The translations under genes and the position numbers were made by a program. 41,394 nucleotides of DNA from a virus: IMG/VR virus record IMGVR_UViG_3300046642_000199, positions 1 to 41,394 of that record. One strand, 5' to 3'. The notes under the pieces are model-generated. The model made no database searches, was not told the DNA's origin, and saw only the letters and a program-made list of their open reading frames with translations. This document shows, one piece after another, positions 1 through 8,300 of the stretch. Numbering within the stretch: position 1 is the first letter of the stretch; each line of letters begins with the position of its first letter.

Positions 1-783
1 CAATACGCTCTGCATCTGATACAGGGGCGCGAGCTGGGTCAGTGCCGCGCCTTGGCGAAGCACGTTGTTTGCTGCGGTCGATACGGGGTTACCGGGGATC
101 AGGCCGCCAAGCGTGGTGATGTCATTCACCGACGCACCGACCTGCGCAATCGTTGACTGCACAACTGCCTGCGCGGCTACCAGAGGGCGAATCACGGTCT
201 GCACCGTGTCGATGGTTGCATTGGCAAAGCCCTGCACCTGCGACACTGCGTCCTTCACCGTATTGATGCTGCTGGTCACTGCATCCGAGTTGATGATGCT
301 GGCGAGACCAAGCGATTCACCAACATCGCTGTTGATCAAGTTGTCGAGGGTGCCCGCCAGCGCGTTTTCAGTGACGGGCGCATCGAGGCGAGATATCACC
401 AGTAGATCGATGCTGTAGTAGCGCCGGTAGACGTGCTCGAAACGGGCCTCGAAGTCCTCGATCATGACGCTGAAGTAGTAGCCGTCCATGTTGAAGCTGA
501 GAGGCAAGCCGGTATCCCGCAGGGTTTCGAGTTCAATTACCCGATCCCCAGCGGTAGCGCCGGTCATCCAGCCAGACCAGCGGATGTTCTTGTAGTCCAG
601 ACCAAGGACATCAACGATCCGCTTGCCACCGACCAGTTTGTGCACCACCAACTGCTGCTTGGCACCGATCGTCACCGACTCTGGAACCTCCAGTCCGGAG
701 AACTCAAAGTCGCCAACGATCAACCGGGTGGCAAACGGGTCCCCGCCCGGAGCGAAGTTGTCCAGGAAGCTCGTAAAGCTCAT
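1..783 (-). CDS. Tail/baseplate structural protein, partial (C-terminus beyond window)
   Basis: An open frame runs from an ATG at 783 leftward to the window edge without a stop, so 261 codons are visible and the C-terminus is missing. It starts 3 bases after the tape measure stop, in the same operon. The N-terminal ~120 residues look like a compact beta-rich domain (GDFEFSGLEVPE, RWSGWMTGAT, YFSVMIEDFEARFEHVYRR). The rest, after about residue 130, is Ala/Val/Thr/Asn-rich and probably helical. In contractile-tailed phages the gene after the tape measure often encodes a baseplate-hub or DNA-circularisation protein (Mu gpN type). The position fits, but I cannot confirm the family. Confidence 0.6.
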   Translation of the reverse strand, partial: MSFTSFLDNFAPGGDPFATRLIVGDFEFSGLEVPESVTIGAKQQLVVHKLVGGKRIVDVLGLDYKNIRWSGWMTGATAGDRVIELETLRDTGLPLSFNMDGYYFSVMIEDFEARFEHVYRRYYSIDLLVISRLDAPVTENALAGTLDNLINSDVGESLGLASIINSDAVTSSINTVKDAVSQVQGFANATIDTVQTVIRPLVAAQAVVQSTIAQVGASVNDITTLGGLIPGNPVSTAANNVLRQGAALTQLAPLYQMQSVL

Positions 784-786
784 CGT

Positions 787-2691
787 TTATCCCCTTGGAT
801 AGGCTGCGCTCGGGGTTCCTGGCATCAGCATGCTGCGGTTTGGGTCGAAGCCCTGCGTTCCTGTCCGTGGTTTGGCGGCTTCCTTCGCCATGCGCTGGAT
901 CACCACGTCGCTGACTTGCTTGCCGTCGATGTACAAGTTGATGTTCTGCTGCCCATCGGCGCCAGACTTGCCTGGGACTGGAGCCACAAGAGGCGACCAC
1001 GCCTGACGCGGCGCATCCTTGGCACGCAGGTCATCGGCGAAAGTCGTCTTCGAGATCTGCATCGATGCTGGCAGAACGAGGTTCACCCCTGCGATCAGCG
1101 TGTTGAAGACCGTCTGCCATCCGGTGAGGAACGCCAGCGCGAATGACTTGAACGCGCCGATGATGTCGCCCTCAAACAGCTTGACGAACATGGTCTTCAT
1201 GTCGCCCAAGACGAGTTTCAGCGATGAGCTGATCTCCTTCCAGTTGTTCCAGAGCAGGAACGCCACGGCCGCTATGCCGACGATAACCAGGCCGATTGGG
1301 TTCATCAGAAGCACTGTTCCGAGCAATTGGAAGCCTCTGGCTGCCGCGATGAGCATGTTGATCAAGCCGCCGCCAATCAAGAAGGCAGACAGCCCGAGCA
1401 GCGCATAGGTCAGACCTTTCACAGTCCCTTGGTTCTTCTCCATCCAGCCGGCCAAGTCCTTCAGCATCGGGTTCAGCTTATCCAGCGCGCGTATTGCCAA
1501 CGGCAAGATCACGTCGCCAAGCTTGAGCTGCAGGTCAGTCCATTTCTTGTTCAGCTCTATGAGCTTGCCAGTCATGGTCTTCTTGGCGTTTTCTTCCAGC
1601 TCATTGATCCCGGCGGCGCCCGCGTTCAGCTTCGTATTCTTTTCGATGCTCATCATCTGCGTGTACATCGTGGAGTACACGTTTGAAGCAGTTCGGTTGG
1701 TGAAGATGGCGCCAATTTCGTTGAGAATGGCTTGTTTTTCAGTAATCCCTTTGGCAGCAAATGCTGGAAGCATCACTGTTTTCATCCATGAATAAGGATT
1801 CTCGATCATCATGTCGGTGCCTTTAACGGCTCCCGGCTTGATCTGTTTGATTTTCCCAGTTTTGTCGTACTCGACCTTGTCCGGGTCGAGCATACCAATG
1901 CGCATCAGCTCCATCGCAGCGCGCTGAGTGGTGCGGCCCTGCACAAGGTTCTGATAGCCAGACATGAGGCCGGTACCTACCCGGAAACCACCCATCTCCT
2001 GAACCAAAGGCTCCATGTTGTAATAGAAGTTAGCGTCTTTCATGCCCTTGGCAGCGACACCGCCGGTTTTAATCAGGTTAAGGTATTCATTGGCGCCGAC
2101 ACGACCACCAGTAGCCGTCTGAACCTGCTGGATCATGTTCGCTTGCTTGAAGAATGCTTCCTCGCTGGCCAGCCCTCCGCGCAGCTCTATGACCTTCAAC
2201 ATATCCATGAAGGCCTTATCTTTCATGGCGCCACCTTCTTCTCCAAATAAAGCGGCGTTGGCAAATTTCATCTTGGACAGCAGCGGCGTTACCATCTGGG
2301 CTTCGTGGAAGTCGCCGAAAACGGTTTGAGCGTCTCGCAGCAGCCCCAGGTTCTCGCGAATACTGGTGCCGTAGGTATTCATGCCGCTGGCGAACTTCAC
2401 CGCGTCGTTGGTCACCTTGTCGCCCAGGCCGAGAGAGCGAAAGCGCTCGATCTCGTTCTGGAACTTCGAGGCCTCTTCAAGCGGGCCTTTGAACATCGCG
2501 GCAATCCCAAGGCCGCCGGCGACCATGAGGCCCCCAATAGCGCCTTGCTTGCCGATCGACGCCAGCTTAGAGTTCAGCTTATCGACATCTTGGCCTGCTG
2601 TTGCCAGGCTTTTGCTGATCATCAGCATGCCTGCGCTGACGTGGTTTATCAGCGACAGCTTGACGGCGACGGAATACGCCTCAAATGCCAT
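787..2691 (-). CDS. Tail tape measure protein
   Basis: 634 residues. It sets tail length and is threaded inside the tail tube. The N-terminal ~60 residues have a coiled-coil character followed by a Gly/Ala-rich stretch (GAIGGLMVAGGLGIAAMF). A strongly hydrophobic block covers roughly residues 425-481, and the C-terminus is a short soluble tail, which is the usual tape measure architecture. It is the longest gene of the tail block and lies between the tail chaperone region and a baseplate-type gene, as expected. The start ATG at 2691 leaves only 31 bp to a divergent plus-strand gene at 2723, so its expression probably depends on readthrough from the upstream tail genes. Confidence 0.88.
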   Translation of the reverse strand: MAFEAYSVAVKLSLINHVSAGMLMISKSLATAGQDVDKLNSKLASIGKQGAIGGLMVAGGLGIAAMFKGPLEEASKFQNEIERFRSLGLGDKVTNDAVKFASGMNTYGTSIRENLGLLRDAQTVFGDFHEAQMVTPLLSKMKFANAALFGEEGGAMKDKAFMDMLKVIELRGGLASEEAFFKQANMIQQVQTATGGRVGANEYLNLIKTGGVAAKGMKDANFYYNMEPLVQEMGGFRVGTGLMSGYQNLVQGRTTQRAAMELMRIGMLDPDKVEYDKTGKIKQIKPGAVKGTDMMIENPYSWMKTVMLPAFAAKGITEKQAILNEIGAIFTNRTASNVYSTMYTQMMSIEKNTKLNAGAAGINELEENAKKTMTGKLIELNKKWTDLQLKLGDVILPLAIRALDKLNPMLKDLAGWMEKNQGTVKGLTYALLGLSAFLIGGGLINMLIAAARGFQLLGTVLLMNPIGLVIVGIAAVAFLLWNNWKEISSSLKLVLGDMKTMFVKLFEGDIIGAFKSFALAFLTGWQTVFNTLIAGVNLVLPASMQISKTTFADDLRAKDAPRQAWSPLVAPVPGKSGADGQQNINLYIDGKQVSDVVIQRMAKEAAKPRTGTQGFDPNRSMLMPGTPSAAYPRG

Positions 2692-2722
2692 AATGACAAT
2701 TCCTATTCTGTGGGTGAATCAC

Positions 2723-2911
2723 ATGGCAAATGGGTACAAGACGTACGAATGGCGGGGAAATCGCCTTCATGAGGTAGGAGCACAGGAGAAGCCGAAGCTT
2801 GGCATTCAGAATGCGCTTCTTCTCTTCACTGCCAGCAGCTTGGTAGCGATCTTCGCAGGTGGCGCGCTTATCGCTTTCCTCTGCATTCTCTTCGCAGTTA
2901 TCACGGGGTGA
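2723..2911 (+). CDS. Small membrane protein, first gene of plus-strand moron
   Basis: 62 residues on the strand opposite to all surrounding tail genes. Residues 1-28 are polar; residues 31-60 form one or two hydrophobic segments (ALLLFTASSLVAIFAGG, then AFLCILFAVITG), so it is probably an inner-membrane protein. Its TGA overlaps the GTG/ATG region of the next gene, so the two are probably cotranscribed. Genes inserted against the direction of a morphogenesis operon are typical lysogenic-conversion or superinfection-exclusion morons; that role is inferred from placement only. Confidence 0.6.
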   Translation: MANGYKTYEWRGNRLHEVGAQEKPKLGIQNALLLFTASSLVAIFAGGALIAFLCILFAVITG

Positions 2912-2913
2912 TC

Positions 2914-3381
2914 ATGCAAAAATTGTTTCCACTGATCGCCATTTTGGCGCTACCAATTGCCAGCGCCGCGGATATGAGCGAGTCATGTACTTCGGTTGAT
3001 TGTGCTGTAGGAGCCAAAGCTGTTACCTACGCGCAAAAGGACGATTCCTATTACGCATGTCCAACTTTCGAGCTTTCTGAATACGTAAATGGCGTCATGG
3101 GGTTTGTGTCCATGACGTACGGCATGACCGGGAAGCTGCCAAACGTTTCCCCGAAGACTGGAGAGCCTGAATACACTGGGCAGACCAAGGATATAATCGA
3201 CAATTGGCGATCTGACGCCAAGGTCTCGTCGTTCGACGAAGCAACAGCAAAATGCAGCGAAGGGAAAAACAAGGTTCAGGTCATAGTGATGAATTCACCA
3301 GAAACCGGGCTATCTGTATGGGTCGCAGACCAAAAACAGAATACTTTTTGGCTGCCGCGCGGCCATCTCTTCAAAAGGTAG
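2914..3381 (+). CDS. Secreted/periplasmic moron protein with signal peptide
   Basis: 155 residues from ATG 2914, with a G-rich stretch (GGGGTGA) just upstream; an in-frame GTG at 2908 is an alternative start. The N-terminus is a clear Sec signal: Lys3, a hydrophobic core, and a probable cut after ASA near residue 18. The mature part is soluble with several cysteines (ESCTSVDC, YYACPTF, TAKCSEG), suggesting disulfides in the periplasm. The C-terminal region (SVWVADQKQNTFWLPRGH) is beta-like. The last 11 bp overlap the 3' end of the convergent tail gene at 3371. A secreted product among tail genes suggests a role in the lysogen, such as altering the envelope or blocking superinfection. No family was recognised. 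Confidence 0.65.
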   Translation: MQKLFPLIAILALPIASAADMSESCTSVDCAVGAKAVTYAQKDDSYYACPTFELSEYVNGVMGFVSMTYGMTGKLPNVSPKTGEPEYTGQTKDIIDNWRSDAKVSSFDEATAKCSEGKNKVQVIVMNSPETGLSVWVADQKQNTFWLPRGHLFKR

Positions 3382-3856
3382 CGTCGTAGCCCAGTGCTTT
3401 ATGGATGCCGATTCCGCCGATCAAGCCGCCGACAGTCGCTGCGCCAAGTACTCGCCGGATGTACTCCTTGTTGCGCAGCACGGCAGGCCCAAGCACCGGG
3501 CGCGCCGGCATCTTCAGCGTCCCGAATTCGTGGTAGAATATTTTCTCATCCGTTGAGCCGATCACGGCCTCAAGCCCATGGGTAACATGGGAGAAGCTGT
3601 GCCCCATCGCCCCGGATGCCTCAAGCGGCGCATCGGCCGGATAGCCCATCTTCGCCTTCTGCGCCTCCGTCGACTCCGCAAGGTCGGCCCATGCCGGGAA
3701 CGGGCCAATACCTGACTGGTAGTGCCCGATCTCAGCCTCGGCGGTCTTCTGGATCTTCACCGCACACGCTTCAAGACCGGCCTCCAGGCTTACCAGCATC
3801 GCCACCTCAGCAGTGGCCATATGCAGCGCCAAGCTGCCGAGGTCTTTGAAGTCCAT
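3371..3856 (-). CDS. Tail completion/virion morphogenesis protein (HK97 gp10-like)
   Basis: 161 residues from ATG 3856, two bases after the stop of the frameshifted chaperone extension. The N-terminal half is helical with an acidic-aliphatic pattern (AMLVSLEAGLEACAVKIQKTAE). The C-terminal half has the signature YHEFGTLKMPARPVLGPA, typical of the HK97-gp10/virion morphogenesis group, which finishes tail assembly or forms the tail terminator. The C-terminus is Gly-rich and ends close to the moron, overlapping its last 11 bp. Placement between chaperone and tape measure is slightly unusual for this family, so the exact role is uncertain. Confidence 0.6.
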   Translation of the reverse strand: MDFKDLGSLALHMATAEVAMLVSLEAGLEACAVKIQKTAEAEIGHYQSGIGPFPAWADLAESTEAQKAKMGYPADAPLEASGAMGHSFSHVTHGLEAVIGSTDEKIFYHEFGTLKMPARPVLGPAVLRNKEYIRRVLGAATVGGLIGGIGIHKALGYDATF

Positions 3857-3858
3857 GG

Positions 3859-4442
3859 TCAATCCTCTTTATCGAACTTCTGGGTTCGCCAGTTGAAAAC
3901 ACCAGCGCCCTCGATCTCCGAGAAAATGACGGAAAACGCCATGCGCTCGTAGTCGGATAACAGCCCGCAGTCGAAAACACGGTCAAAAGGAACCCCGTTC
4001 TTCACAAGCCAGCATCGACTGCGAAAATCGGGGTCCTCTGTTAGTTTTTTGCGGCGGCCTGCTCAGAGCTGAGCTCTGCGGTTTTTGCATCGGCTGCGAT
4101 CTTGGCGGCTTCATACTCGGCCATCAGATGTGCTTCGATGGCTGCATAGCCTTCGGCGCCGAGATCACTCAAAACGATCTCGATTTGCTTGAGAGTCTGC
4201 GGCAAGCCATAGCCCACATCGTCGATATAGACGACCGCTGCAGCCGGCAGTGCGAACGCGTTCACGTACATGGTGTTTGCAGACGCCTCAGCACCTACGG
4301 CCATGATGATTCGCGATTTTTGAAGCGGGTCCAGGGTGCGCAGCTGGATGGTCCGGCCGATAGAGTCCTGAAACGAAGTAAACTTCGGCTTTTGGTCAAC
4401 GTGGACCGGTGCTACTGGTTCGGTAACGGTAATTTTAGCCAT
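3859..4442 (-). CDS. Tail assembly chaperone, -1 frameshift long form (gpGT-like)
   Basis: A -1 slip at A-AAA-AAC (minus strand 4050-4044) skips the adjacent TAA and continues for 61 codons to a TGA at 3861-3859. The fusion is 194 residues. The extension begins LTEDPDF and contains WLVKNGVPFDRVF and FNWRTQKFDKED, a conserved-looking globular tail with no start codon of its own near the junction. The same arrangement (small protein plus a less abundant -1 extension just before tape measure) is established for lambda G/GT and most long-tailed phages. The heptamer, its register, and the open -1 frame are all directly visible. Confidence 0.82.
4041..4442 (-). CDS. Tail assembly chaperone, short form (gpG-like)
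   Basis: 133 residues. Chaperones of this type coat the tape measure protein during tail assembly. The protein is small, helical, and follows the tail tube gene. Its zero frame ends in codons GCA-AAA-AAC-TAA, so the terminal stop lies directly behind a canonical slippery heptamer A-AAA-AAC. The C-terminus is Ala/Glu-rich (AAKIAADAKTAELSSEQAA), a flexible linker like those at G-GT junctions. The start has a GAGG-containing stretch a few bases upstream. The position between tube and tape measure supports the call independently of the frameshift signal. Confidence 0.8.
   Translation of the reverse strand: MAKITVTEPVAPVHVDQKPKFTSFQDSIGRTIQLRTLDPLQKSRIIMAVGAEASANTMYVNAFALPAAAVVYIDDVGYGLPQTLKQIEIVLSDLGAEGYAAIEAHLMAEYEAAKIAADAKTAELSSEQAAAKN
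4044..4050 (-). promoter_or_regulatory. -1 ribosomal frameshift slippery site A-AAA-AAC
   Basis: The minus strand reads GC-A-AAA-AAC-TAA, with AAA and AAC as zero-frame codons, so the heptamer is in the correct X-XXY-YYZ register. The zero-frame stop follows immediately. Slippage yields the 194-residue chaperone long form. Confidence 0.85.
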
Positions 4443-4535
4443 CTGGCAAATCCTCTGGTCAGCGAGTCGTCAAAGGTGCATGGCGTGCGGGGTGACGAGT
4501 CCCGCGCCCTGCCGGGCTGCCATGCATAACAGTGG

Positions 4536-4967
4536 TCAGGAAACTTTCAGACGGCGCTGAGCGGTCCAAGTGAAGTCCTGCGCGATGCTCTTGTCGCCAG
4601 ATTTGTCGCCAGCCTTTGACATCTGGAGCTGAACAGCCGTGTAGCGATAAATCGTATCGCGGCCGTTTGCTTCCTTGATGCTCTCGGTGATTGTCGAAGG
4701 CAGTCGGGTAATGCCGGCAAAGTAATCAGCCTCCCACTGAGCCTGATAGTCATCAGCCGTCGAATCTTGTCGTTCGATGGTGATGGTGCCTTTCCAGCTT
4801 TTAGGGAAAGGGGCTTCTTCGGTAACACCATTCAGCTTCGTGACGCTGATGTTGCCGAGAACTGGCTCCGAGGAGAATTTTGTGACTGCTGGGAGTCGAA
4901 GCGGGCCATTGGACGTGCTGATGTCAACCGACACGTCCTTGCCCATCGTAAAGCCGTTGAGTGGCAT
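4536..4967 (-). CDS. Tail tube protein
   Basis: 143 residues. It forms the inner tube through which DNA passes. It directly follows the sheath gene, the standard order in contractile tails, and is the expected size. The sequence is beta-rich with tube-type segments (LNGFTMGKDVSVDIST near the N-terminus, SWKGTITIERQDS and YTAVQLQMSKAGD later). A rho-independent terminator lies between sheath and tube, so tube levels may be set by partial readthrough or by a separate promoter. The assignment rests mainly on order and size. Confidence 0.75.
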   Translation of the reverse strand: MPLNGFTMGKDVSVDISTSNGPLRLPAVTKFSSEPVLGNISVTKLNGVTEEAPFPKSWKGTITIERQDSTADDYQAQWEADYFAGITRLPSTITESIKEANGRDTIYRYTAVQLQMSKAGDKSGDKSIAQDFTWTAQRRLKVS

Positions 4968-4979
4968 AAAAGATGCTCC

Positions 4980-5003
4980 AAAAAATGCCCGCAGAAGCGG
5001 GCA
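4980..5003 (-). terminator. Rho-independent terminator between sheath and tube
   Basis: On the minus strand TGCCCGC-TTCT-GCGGGCA is followed by six T. The 7-bp stem is perfect with a tetraloop. It lies 16 bases after the sheath stop and inside the tail operon, so it must be leaky or overridden by antitermination. Confidence 0.85.
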
Positions 5004-5019
5004 CGTGGCTTATGGGCGC

Positions 5020-6573
5020 TTAAGCGCGCGGGGTGTTAGAGACGCTGACAGAAACAGACTGGCCGCCTTCCAGATTGACCAAAAAGTACCTGATTACAGA
5101 CAGGTACTTGACTTGCACGTCAGCTGTTTCATAACCCAGCGCAACCTGCGCATCAGAGTTGTTGCCGGCGTCGAGCTGAACGGAGAAAGCAGGGCCGCCA
5201 TTGACATCACCGATCATTCCGGCATCGGCCAAGCCCTGAAGCCATGCCGACATGGTGTTTTTGGCTTCGCGGCGCTGGTCGACCGTCTGCAGCTTGCCGA
5301 CGACGCTGCCGAAGTTGGCGGCGATGGTCAGCGCCAGGAAGTTGGTCATCCGGGTGTAGTTATCGCCGTTGGTGGCCGAGTTGCTCGACGTGTTCAGGCC
5401 AGACCTGCCGCCGAAGTAGCTACCACCGGGACAAGGGTTAGTAATCACATCCAATCGCGAAGTGTTAATCGCCCCGATTTCCGGGCCGCTATACGCTTGG
5501 TTGGTAATATTTCGCTGGGTGGATACAGCGTTACTGATCTGCCTGTTCAGAATGCCAAGGCTCGGGTTCAAAGCTGCAAGCTTGGCGGCGGCAAACGTCG
5601 CAGGAGCGAGCATTCGGTTTTGGCCGTTCAACTGATCGGACCAATAAACCCAGTCGCCAACCATCACTTTCATGCAGTAGTTGTCGACGCCTGCAGTGGT
5701 GAGGCTGGTCGATACGGTCGAGTACGAGGCGCCAGCAGGGCCCTGAGTGACCATGTAGCAGCCTTCTTGCAGACCATAGGTCGCCATGGTTGGCCACTGG
5801 GTGGAATCGGTCACATCTACCAGGTTCGCGACTTGGGCGCCGCTACTGCGCAACGCATACATGCCTTTGCGGCCAGTACCAACTACACCATCAACCCCGA
5901 CCAATACAGAGTCAGTGATAGTGGTGTTGCCAGATGTGCCGGTAGTAAATGCGACGGTCTGCGTGGTAGCCGGAGCCGTTACAGACACCCCAACGGTGGC
6001 AATTACCAGCTGGGAAGGGCCGCGCGTACCAGACTGCCCGTTGTTCACGGCAGCAACAATGTTTTGCCACAGCGCGAGACCGGTGCCAGTGATGTTGTCG
6101 AACACTTCGGGCGTAAGGCCTGGCAGCGAAACGACCAGCTTCCAGCTTGATGCGGCAGTGCCCGCAGAAAGGGTTGCGCTGAGCAGGTTACCCGTGATAC
6201 CAGTGTAGAATGCGGTCAGGGTTGCGCCCGTGGCAACAGCGGTGTCTTTCAGGACTGATGTTGCAGCCGTGTCAGTACCGTCAGTCACGCGCACGGCGCG
6301 GATGTTCGTGGCGCCAACCTGGATAGAAACGGCAATCGCGGTGCACAAGTCATACTTTCGAACGCTTGGCGTGCCGAACTTTTGAGTCAGGTCGCCGGGC
6401 GATCCGATCAGGACAGCGCTGTTAACTGGACCCCAGTCTCCAACACCAACAATGCCGAGCACATCAGTTGGAATGCCGTTTATGTAACGCGTCTTCGGTG
6501 GAACGATCCCGACATACAGATCTGGAGCCGTCAGCGCCGTCGGGTTCAAACTGCCTGCCTGATAGATGGGCAT
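5020..6573 (-). CDS. Phage tail sheath protein
   Basis: 517 residues. It forms the contractile outer sheath that drives the tube through the envelope. The N-terminus (PDLYVGIVPP, GIVGVGDWGPVN) and the region GSPGDLTQKFG match the N-terminal arm of sheath proteins. The C-terminal domain has the family-type GDNYTRMTNFLALTIAANFG and FLVNLEGGQSVSVSVSN. A long Ser/Thr/Val/Gly-rich insertion domain covers roughly residues 100-280 and is probably exposed on the tail surface. Its presence, with a tube gene behind it, shows the phage is a myovirus-type particle. Terminators flank it on both sides. Confidence 0.88.
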   Translation of the reverse strand: MPIYQAGSLNPTALTAPDLYVGIVPPKTRYINGIPTDVLGIVGVGDWGPVNSAVLIGSPGDLTQKFGTPSVRKYDLCTAIAVSIQVGATNIRAVRVTDGTDTAATSVLKDTAVATGATLTAFYTGITGNLLSATLSAGTAASSWKLVVSLPGLTPEVFDNITGTGLALWQNIVAAVNNGQSGTRGPSQLVIATVGVSVTAPATTQTVAFTTGTSGNTTITDSVLVGVDGVVGTGRKGMYALRSSGAQVANLVDVTDSTQWPTMATYGLQEGCYMVTQGPAGASYSTVSTSLTTAGVDNYCMKVMVGDWVYWSDQLNGQNRMLAPATFAAAKLAALNPSLGILNRQISNAVSTQRNITNQAYSGPEIGAINTSRLDVITNPCPGGSYFGGRSGLNTSSNSATNGDNYTRMTNFLALTIAANFGSVVGKLQTVDQRREAKNTMSAWLQGLADAGMIGDVNGGPAFSVQLDAGNNSDAQVALGYETADVQVKYLSVIRYFLVNLEGGQSVSVSVSNTPRA

Positions 6574-6587
6574 GGCTCTCTCCTAAT

Positions 6588-6613
6588 GAAAAAGCCGCCT
6601 CAGTTGGCGGCTT
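6588..6613 (-). terminator. Rho-independent terminator upstream of sheath
   Basis: The minus strand reads AGCCGCC-AACTGA-GGCGGCT followed by TTTTC. The 7-bp stem is perfect. It lies between the small gene ending at 6635 and the sheath start at 6573, with AGGAGAG (sheath ribosome-binding site) just downstream. Confidence 0.82.
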
Positions 6614-6634
6614 CTTGTGTGTGGGTTTCGCCTG

Positions 6635-6829
6635 TTAGGCGTTGGCGACTTTCAGGACGTTGCCCGCGCACTCGCCGGCCAGAACGGCGGCGACTTCATC
6701 GGCATCGGTGATCACTTGGCCGACTTGGTAGTCAGCAAAGGCGAACTTGACGGTCAGCTTGAAGGGTGATGCAGCTTTAGCCTTCGAGGCCGGCGCGGTC
6801 ACGGGGCTATCTGGGGTATCGGAGTCCAT
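6635..6829 (-). CDS. Small phage structural-region protein, unknown function
   Basis: 64 residues from ATG 6829, preceded by GAGG with 6-base spacing; the longer frame would need a TTG at 6841. The N-terminus is Asp/Ser/Pro/Ala-rich and disordered (MDSDTPDSPVTAPASKAKAA). The rest is a compact segment (LTVKFAFADYQVGQVITDADEVAAVL). Small proteins of this form often sit between connector and sheath genes in Pseudomonas phages. Function not assigned. Confidence 0.6.
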   Translation of the reverse strand: MDSDTPDSPVTAPASKAKAASPFKLTVKFAFADYQVGQVITDADEVAAVLAGECAGNVLKVANA

Positions 6830-6837
6830 GTCGGGCC

Positions 6838-7659
6838 TCAAGGGTTCAGGGTTTTGTCAGGCAACCCGGTAGTCGAGTTGTCGATGTTCAGTACCGGGGC
6901 GATAACCTCGGCGGCTTGCTGTGTTTGGGTGGTTGCGTAGTCGATCAGATAGAACAAATCGATCCGGTATAAGCCGGCCTTTTGGAGCTGGTCAGTCATC
7001 AGCGAGCCGGCGGATCGGATGATTCCGAATGAACCGTCGGTGAAGTTGATGCTGTTGCCATCGGACAGCGCCGAATCGATCGGACTGGCGACGGCATCAC
7101 GCGCAGCAGGCGTCGGCGCCCATACGATGATCTGCACCGATTGCTCCTGACGCTTTGTCTCCTTGTAGGCCAAGCCGAAACCACCAACCCGCGAAAAGAC
7201 GCTGTGAGCGCCCGTGAGCGTGATTACCGGACCGGAGCTGGAAGCGCCAGGGATCATTGAAGACAACGCAGTGGCGGCACTCGTCAGCGTGTCGGTGAGC
7301 TGCATGGCGTAAACGTAGCTGACGCCATTCAGGTTGATCATCAGATTTTGCAGGCTGATGGTCCCGGATAGCGTTACGACCGATCCAGCCACCGTCATGA
7401 CAACGGTGTGGGTCGGGGTCGTCAGTGGTGTCCATTCTCTGCCGATGTAGCGCGTGGTCTTTCTATCCTTCCCTGCCGCATAGACGCTGATGTGCGCGGC
7501 GCCAGAAGCCAAATCAGTCTCAAGCACGTTCGGCACTGGCCAGCCCGGATACACCCGGAGTGGGATACCGGCCGCGCTGGGTTGGCCGGTTCCGTTCGGA
7601 TAGACGATCGCTGCTATCTGCGCCGCGACCTGTTTCAGTACGTCGGTCAGACTCGCCAT
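6838..7659 (-). CDS. Probable tail terminator/neck protein
   Basis: 273 residues, one base after the upstream gene. Opening segment DVLKQVAAQIAAIVYPNG plus IPLRVYPGWPVP resembles neck or tail-terminator proteins that begin with an N-terminal helix followed by a beta domain. The middle (VVMTVAGSVVTLSGTI, ITLTGAHSVFSRVGG) is beta-rich, and the C-terminal half contains QSVQIIVWAPTPAARDAVASPID and IDLFYLIDYATT, typical of proteins handling a dimer or ring interface. Its place between head-tail connectors and the sheath fits a tail-completion role. No exact family was recognised. Confidence 0.5.
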   Translation of the reverse strand: MASLTDVLKQVAAQIAAIVYPNGTGQPSAAGIPLRVYPGWPVPNVLETDLASGAAHISVYAAGKDRKTTRYIGREWTPLTTPTHTVVMTVAGSVVTLSGTISLQNLMINLNGVSYVYAMQLTDTLTSAATALSSMIPGASSSGPVITLTGAHSVFSRVGGFGLAYKETKRQEQSVQIIVWAPTPAARDAVASPIDSALSDGNSINFTDGSFGIIRSAGSLMTDQLQKAGLYRIDLFYLIDYATTQTQQAAEVIAPVLNIDNSTTGLPDKTLNP

Positions 7660-7660
7660 A

Positions 7661-8299
7661 TCACACCTGTACCTGCATTGCCGTGCATCTCCACCCCATG
7701 TCCGTCAGCTCAGCACTCGAGATCACGTACTTGCGGCCCAATTCGTCGCGGATGATGTCGCTGGTGCGCAGCACGATCCCCGGCCAAGCCGGCATGAGGA
7801 TTGCCCACCAAGGGGTCCGGACATCGCCCGGAAGATTCGCCGGGTTCGCCTCGCCTTTCGTGCCCTGCAAGACGCTGGCAGGCCATCCCTGCATCAGCGG
7901 CGCCTCACTGGCTGGTGTGTCGGCTGCCCAGCCACCCAGGCCAACGCCAGGATCCATTCCCACACGCAACACCGAGACAACCCGGTTCGTTTGCACGCAG
8001 TAGATCGGCAGCGTGTCCTGCATCGCAGCGACAAAGAACGTGCCCTGATGTCCAACGAGAAAGTCACCGGGCTGGAACGTGCGCGCATCAAACAGGCCCA
8101 GCCAAGTGGCTTGGCCGTACTTGTTCGGCGCCGAGTAGTTGAAATTCGTGGTGAACGACGCAGGCAGCGTCTGCAATGCGGTTGACATCAGCGGGTTACT
8201 GGCGCTCGTAGCGCGGAATTGCTGGTAGTCGAAACCGGTTCGCTTGGATGCCTGCCCGTACCCTTTGTAAATCTTGGCCTGGAGCTTTGTGCCGTCCAT
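7661..8299 (-). CDS. Head-tail connector region protein
   Basis: 212 residues, start ATG one base past the previous stop. It begins MDGTKLQAKIYKGYGQASK. Aromatic-rich beta segments follow (FNYSAPNKYGQATWLGLFDAR, GHQGTFFVAAMQDTLPIYCV). The central part is Gly/Pro-rich and the C-terminus reads IIRDELGRKYVISSAELTDMGW, a turn-rich beta structure. Location two genes after the coat protein indicates a head-closure or neck role. I do not recognise a named family, so the call is by position. Confidence 0.5.
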   Translation of the reverse strand: MDGTKLQAKIYKGYGQASKRTGFDYQQFRATSASNPLMSTALQTLPASFTTNFNYSAPNKYGQATWLGLFDARTFQPGDFLVGHQGTFFVAAMQDTLPIYCVQTNRVVSVLRVGMDPGVGLGGWAADTPASEAPLMQGWPASVLQGTKGEANPANLPGDVRTPWWAILMPAWPGIVLRTSDIIRDELGRKYVISSAELTDMGWRCTAMQVQV

Positions 8300-8300
8300 A

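Noticed and set aside
4777-6150. Long plus-strand open frame (457 codons) opposite the sheath gene
   Set aside because: Antisense shadow of the sheath; no ribosome site and Arg/Gly/Ala composition of a high-GC complementary frame.
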